DNA of 64,000 nt. Origin: Pseudobutyrivibrio ruminis (GTDB taxonomy: Bacteria > Bacillota > Clostridia > Lachnospirales > Lachnospiraceae). The first letter of the stretch is position 1. Every line of letters begins with the position of its first letter. The translations under genes were made by a program, and so were the position numbers. Below are positions 62,247 to 64,000 of the stretch, in pieces. The stretch lies in NCBI GenBank assembly GCA_015057305.1, contig SVES01000006.1, forward strand, positions 1-64,000, given 5' to 3'. The notes beneath the pieces were generated by a model that saw only the letters and a list, made by a program, of their open reading frames with translations, did no database searches and was not told the DNA's origin.

Positions 62247-63824
62247 ATGAGAAAGAGATTACTTACTAGTATGGCACTTATGTTAGGTTTTGCATTGACA
62301 TTTACAGCTTGTGGTAATAATGCTGAACCAGTGGAGGAAAGTGCTACTGAAGCTGTTGAGGAGGTAGATGACCAGGTGGCAGCAGATAATGTTGCAGCTT
62401 TGATTGATGCTATCTATGTTCAAGAGAGGACAGATGAAACTGATGCTCAGTGTACAGCTGCTAAGGAAGCTTGGGACGCATTAACTGACACACAAAAAGA
62501 GTTGGTTGAGGGCGAGTACGCAGATCCAGATTATTTCGGTAGGGATACTGGTGATGCATCTAAGGACGATCCTTTAAATCAAGATGAAATAGGTGAAAAC
62601 GAAATTTTAGTAGTAAGCTTTGGAACATCCTTCAATGATAGCCGTGTTGCTGATATTGGTGGAGTAGAAAAGGCTATTGCCGCAGCTTATCCAGATTGGT
62701 CTGTAAGACGTGCATTTACATCACAGATAATCATCAATCATATTCAGGCACGTGATGATGAAAAGATTGATAATGTTGAGCAGGCTTTAGATAGAGCTGT
62801 AGCAAATGGGGTGAAAAATTTGGTTGTGCAGCCAACTCACTTAATGCATGGCGCTGAGTATGATGATTTGGTTGCAGCTGTAGAGGAGTATTCAGATAAA
62901 TTTGAATCAGTAAAGATTGCTGAGCCACTTCTTGGACAGGTTGGAGCAGATGCTAGTGAGATTAATAGCGATAAAGAAAATGTTGCTAAGGCTATTGTAA
63001 CTGAGGCTGTATCTGATGCAGGACTTGCGAGCCTTGATAAAGCCGAAGAGGATGGTACAGCATTTGTATTCATGGGACATGGTACAAGCCACAATGCAAA
63101 GGTTACCTACAGCCAGATGCAGACACAGATGGATGAGCTTGGATACAAGAATGTATTTATCGGTACTGTTGAGGGTGAGCCAGAGGAAACCTCGGTAGAG
63201 AATATTATTGCAGCTGTAAAGGATGCAGGCTACACAAAGGTTGTTCTTCGTCCGCTTATGGTAGTTGCGGGTGACCATGCAAACAACGATATGGCAGGTG
63301 ATGAAGATGATTCTTGGAAGTCTATGTTTGAAGCAGATGGATCATTTGAATCTGTAGAGTGCCAGATAGCTGGTCTTGGAGAGATTGCTGATGTTCAGGC
63401 TATATATGTGGCCCACACATCTGATGCTACAGGTGTTACCCCTACTGAAACTGCTAATACAGATGAGCTTAAGGAGGGTGAGACCTATCTTGCCAATTTC
63501 ACAACAGATAGCAGTATGTTTCATGTAAATGAAGCAGAAAACGGCAAGGGCGAGCTTACATTAAAGGATGGCAAGATGACAATACATGTTTCCCTCGTTT
63601 CAGACAAGATTGTCAACCTTTATGTAGGTAAGGCTGCTGATGCTGAAGGTGATGAAGCTAACTGGCTTCAGCCTACAAAGGATGAGGTTACATACTCAGA
63701 CGGAACAACAGAAACAGTAAATGGTTTCGACATTCCTGTAGAGGCACTTGGAGAAGATTTTGATTTGGCAATATTAGGTGAAAAGGGTACCTGGTACGAC
63801 CATGTGGTATCTGTAACATTATAA
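62247..63824 (+). CDS. Exported CbiK-like cobaltochelatase lipoprotein
   Basis: 525 residues. A signal peptide ends in the lipobox FTAC (Cys22), then an acidic linker. The core (about 115-390) is the anaerobic sirohydrochlorin cobaltochelatase fold: ILVVSFGTSFNDSR, TSQIIINHIQ, VVQPTHLMHGAEYDDL and FMGHGTSHNAKVTYSQM, with His residues suited to metal handling. The C-terminal about 120 residues (GKGELTLKDGKMTIHVSL...) form another domain related to the one in the following gene. The cobalamin riboswitch supports a role in cobalt, corrinoid or tetrapyrrole handling outside the cell. GGAGG precedes the ATG. Confidence 0.9.
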   Translation: MRKRLLTSMALMLGFALTFTACGNNAEPVEESATEAVEEVDDQVAADNVAALIDAIYVQERTDETDAQCTAAKEAWDALTDTQKELVEGEYADPDYFGRDTGDASKDDPLNQDEIGENEILVVSFGTSFNDSRVADIGGVEKAIAAAYPDWSVRRAFTSQIIINHIQARDDEKIDNVEQALDRAVANGVKNLVVQPTHLMHGAEYDDLVAAVEEYSDKFESVKIAEPLLGQVGADASEINSDKENVAKAIVTEAVSDAGLASLDKAEEDGTAFVFMGHGTSHNAKVTYSQMQTQMDELGYKNVFIGTVEGEPEETSVENIIAAVKDAGYTKVVLRPLMVVAGDHANNDMAGDEDDSWKSMFEADGSFESVECQIAGLGEIADVQAIYVAHTSDATGVTPTETANTDELKEGETYLANFTTDSSMFHVNEAENGKGELTLKDGKMTIHVSLVSDKIVNLYVGKAADAEGDEANWLQPTKDEVTYSDGTTETVNGFDIPVEALGEDFDLAILGEKGTWYDHVVSVTL

Positions 63825-64000
63825 TGAAAAAAATATATATATTCGCTGCAGCGCTGGCTATATTTTTAACAGCCTGCAGCTTTTTTAGTAATAATGAAGA
63901 AATTGAATACGGCACATATTCCTGTGAAGTGACACTTTCTGGTGGTAGTGGAAAGGCTACCGTAGAATCTCCAGCCCAGGTGGTAATAGCAGAAAATGGC
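63824..64000 (+). CDS. Lipoprotein, 5' part only (window end)
   Basis: 59 codons are visible. A signal peptide and lipobox LTAC (Cys18) are followed by EYGTYSCEVTLSGGSGKATVESPAQV, a beta-rich domain start that resembles the tail of the CbiK-like protein upstream. The ATG overlaps that gene's TAA, so it is in the same B12-controlled operon. A role in binding a metal or tetrapyrrole ligand at the surface is a guess. Confidence 0.8.
   Translation, partial: MKKIYIFAAALAIFLTACSFFSNNEEIEYGTYSCEVTLSGGSGKATVESPAQVVIAENG

Overview
The window looks like a chromosomal segment of a low-GC Firmicute of the class Clostridia, most likely a Lachnospiraceae member of the Butyrivibrio/Pseudobutyrivibrio type. 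The reasons are the AT-rich composition, strong AGGAGG-type ribosome binding sites, many TTG/GTG starts, Gram-positive markers (LexA-type SOS box at recA, RNase Y, lipoproteins, LrgAB) and a circularly permuted GH3 beta-glucosidase of the kind known from Butyrivibrio. The genus is inference. There is no rRNA, prophage, insertion sequence or CRISPR array.

Layout. 1-14235 is housekeeping: prfC, an acyltransferase, recA-recX, rny, a NUDIX hydrolase, convergent aroE-aroF, tRNA-Arg(CCG), an SH3-domain membrane protein, a pseudouridine synthase, ligA and metA. 14181-26028 looks like an accessory island. It is bracketed by a 28-bp direct repeat (27/28 identical) whose left copy is the 3' end of metA. 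It holds a promoter-to-terminator unit for an unidentified structured RNA, a HigB/HigA-type toxin-antitoxin pair, sbcDC, a run of four very small proteins (two with EF-hand-like loops, one membrane, one zinc ribbon), a C-type-lectin-like lipoprotein, tRNA-Gly(CCC), XRE regulators (one broken by an in-frame TGA), an AEC transporter, and a DUF3800 gene behind a tandem structured leader. Several short repeats occur only here.

26035-41303 is a regulation and plant-glycan region. A two-component system diverges from a tannase-like lipoprotein esterase behind helically phased direct repeats. Then come lrgAB, a small alpha/beta hydrolase, an aldo/keto reductase, and a sugar locus made of an AraC regulator, GPH symporter, permuted GH3 and GH78 alpha-rhamnosidase. 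Together these suggest uptake and cleavage of rhamnose- and glucose-decorated plant compounds. 41392-51982 holds two MacAB-like ABC export systems on either side of a second two-component system read in the opposite direction.

52062-64000 holds a FlK-like thioesterase, a preQ1-I riboswitch driving queT, and an overlapping run argS - rRNA m5C methyltransferase - YitT - a TetM-like ribosomal-protection GTPase fused to a Rae1/YacP NYN nuclease domain. A PAS/GGDEF/EAL protein follows, then a cobalamin riboswitch with terminator ahead of an exported CbiK-like chelatase lipoprotein and a second lipoprotein cut by the window end.

The most unusual points are the metA-bounded island and the RNA at its left end, the GTPase-nuclease fusion, the tiny-protein cluster, the DUF3800 leader, and the exported B12-controlled chelatase.
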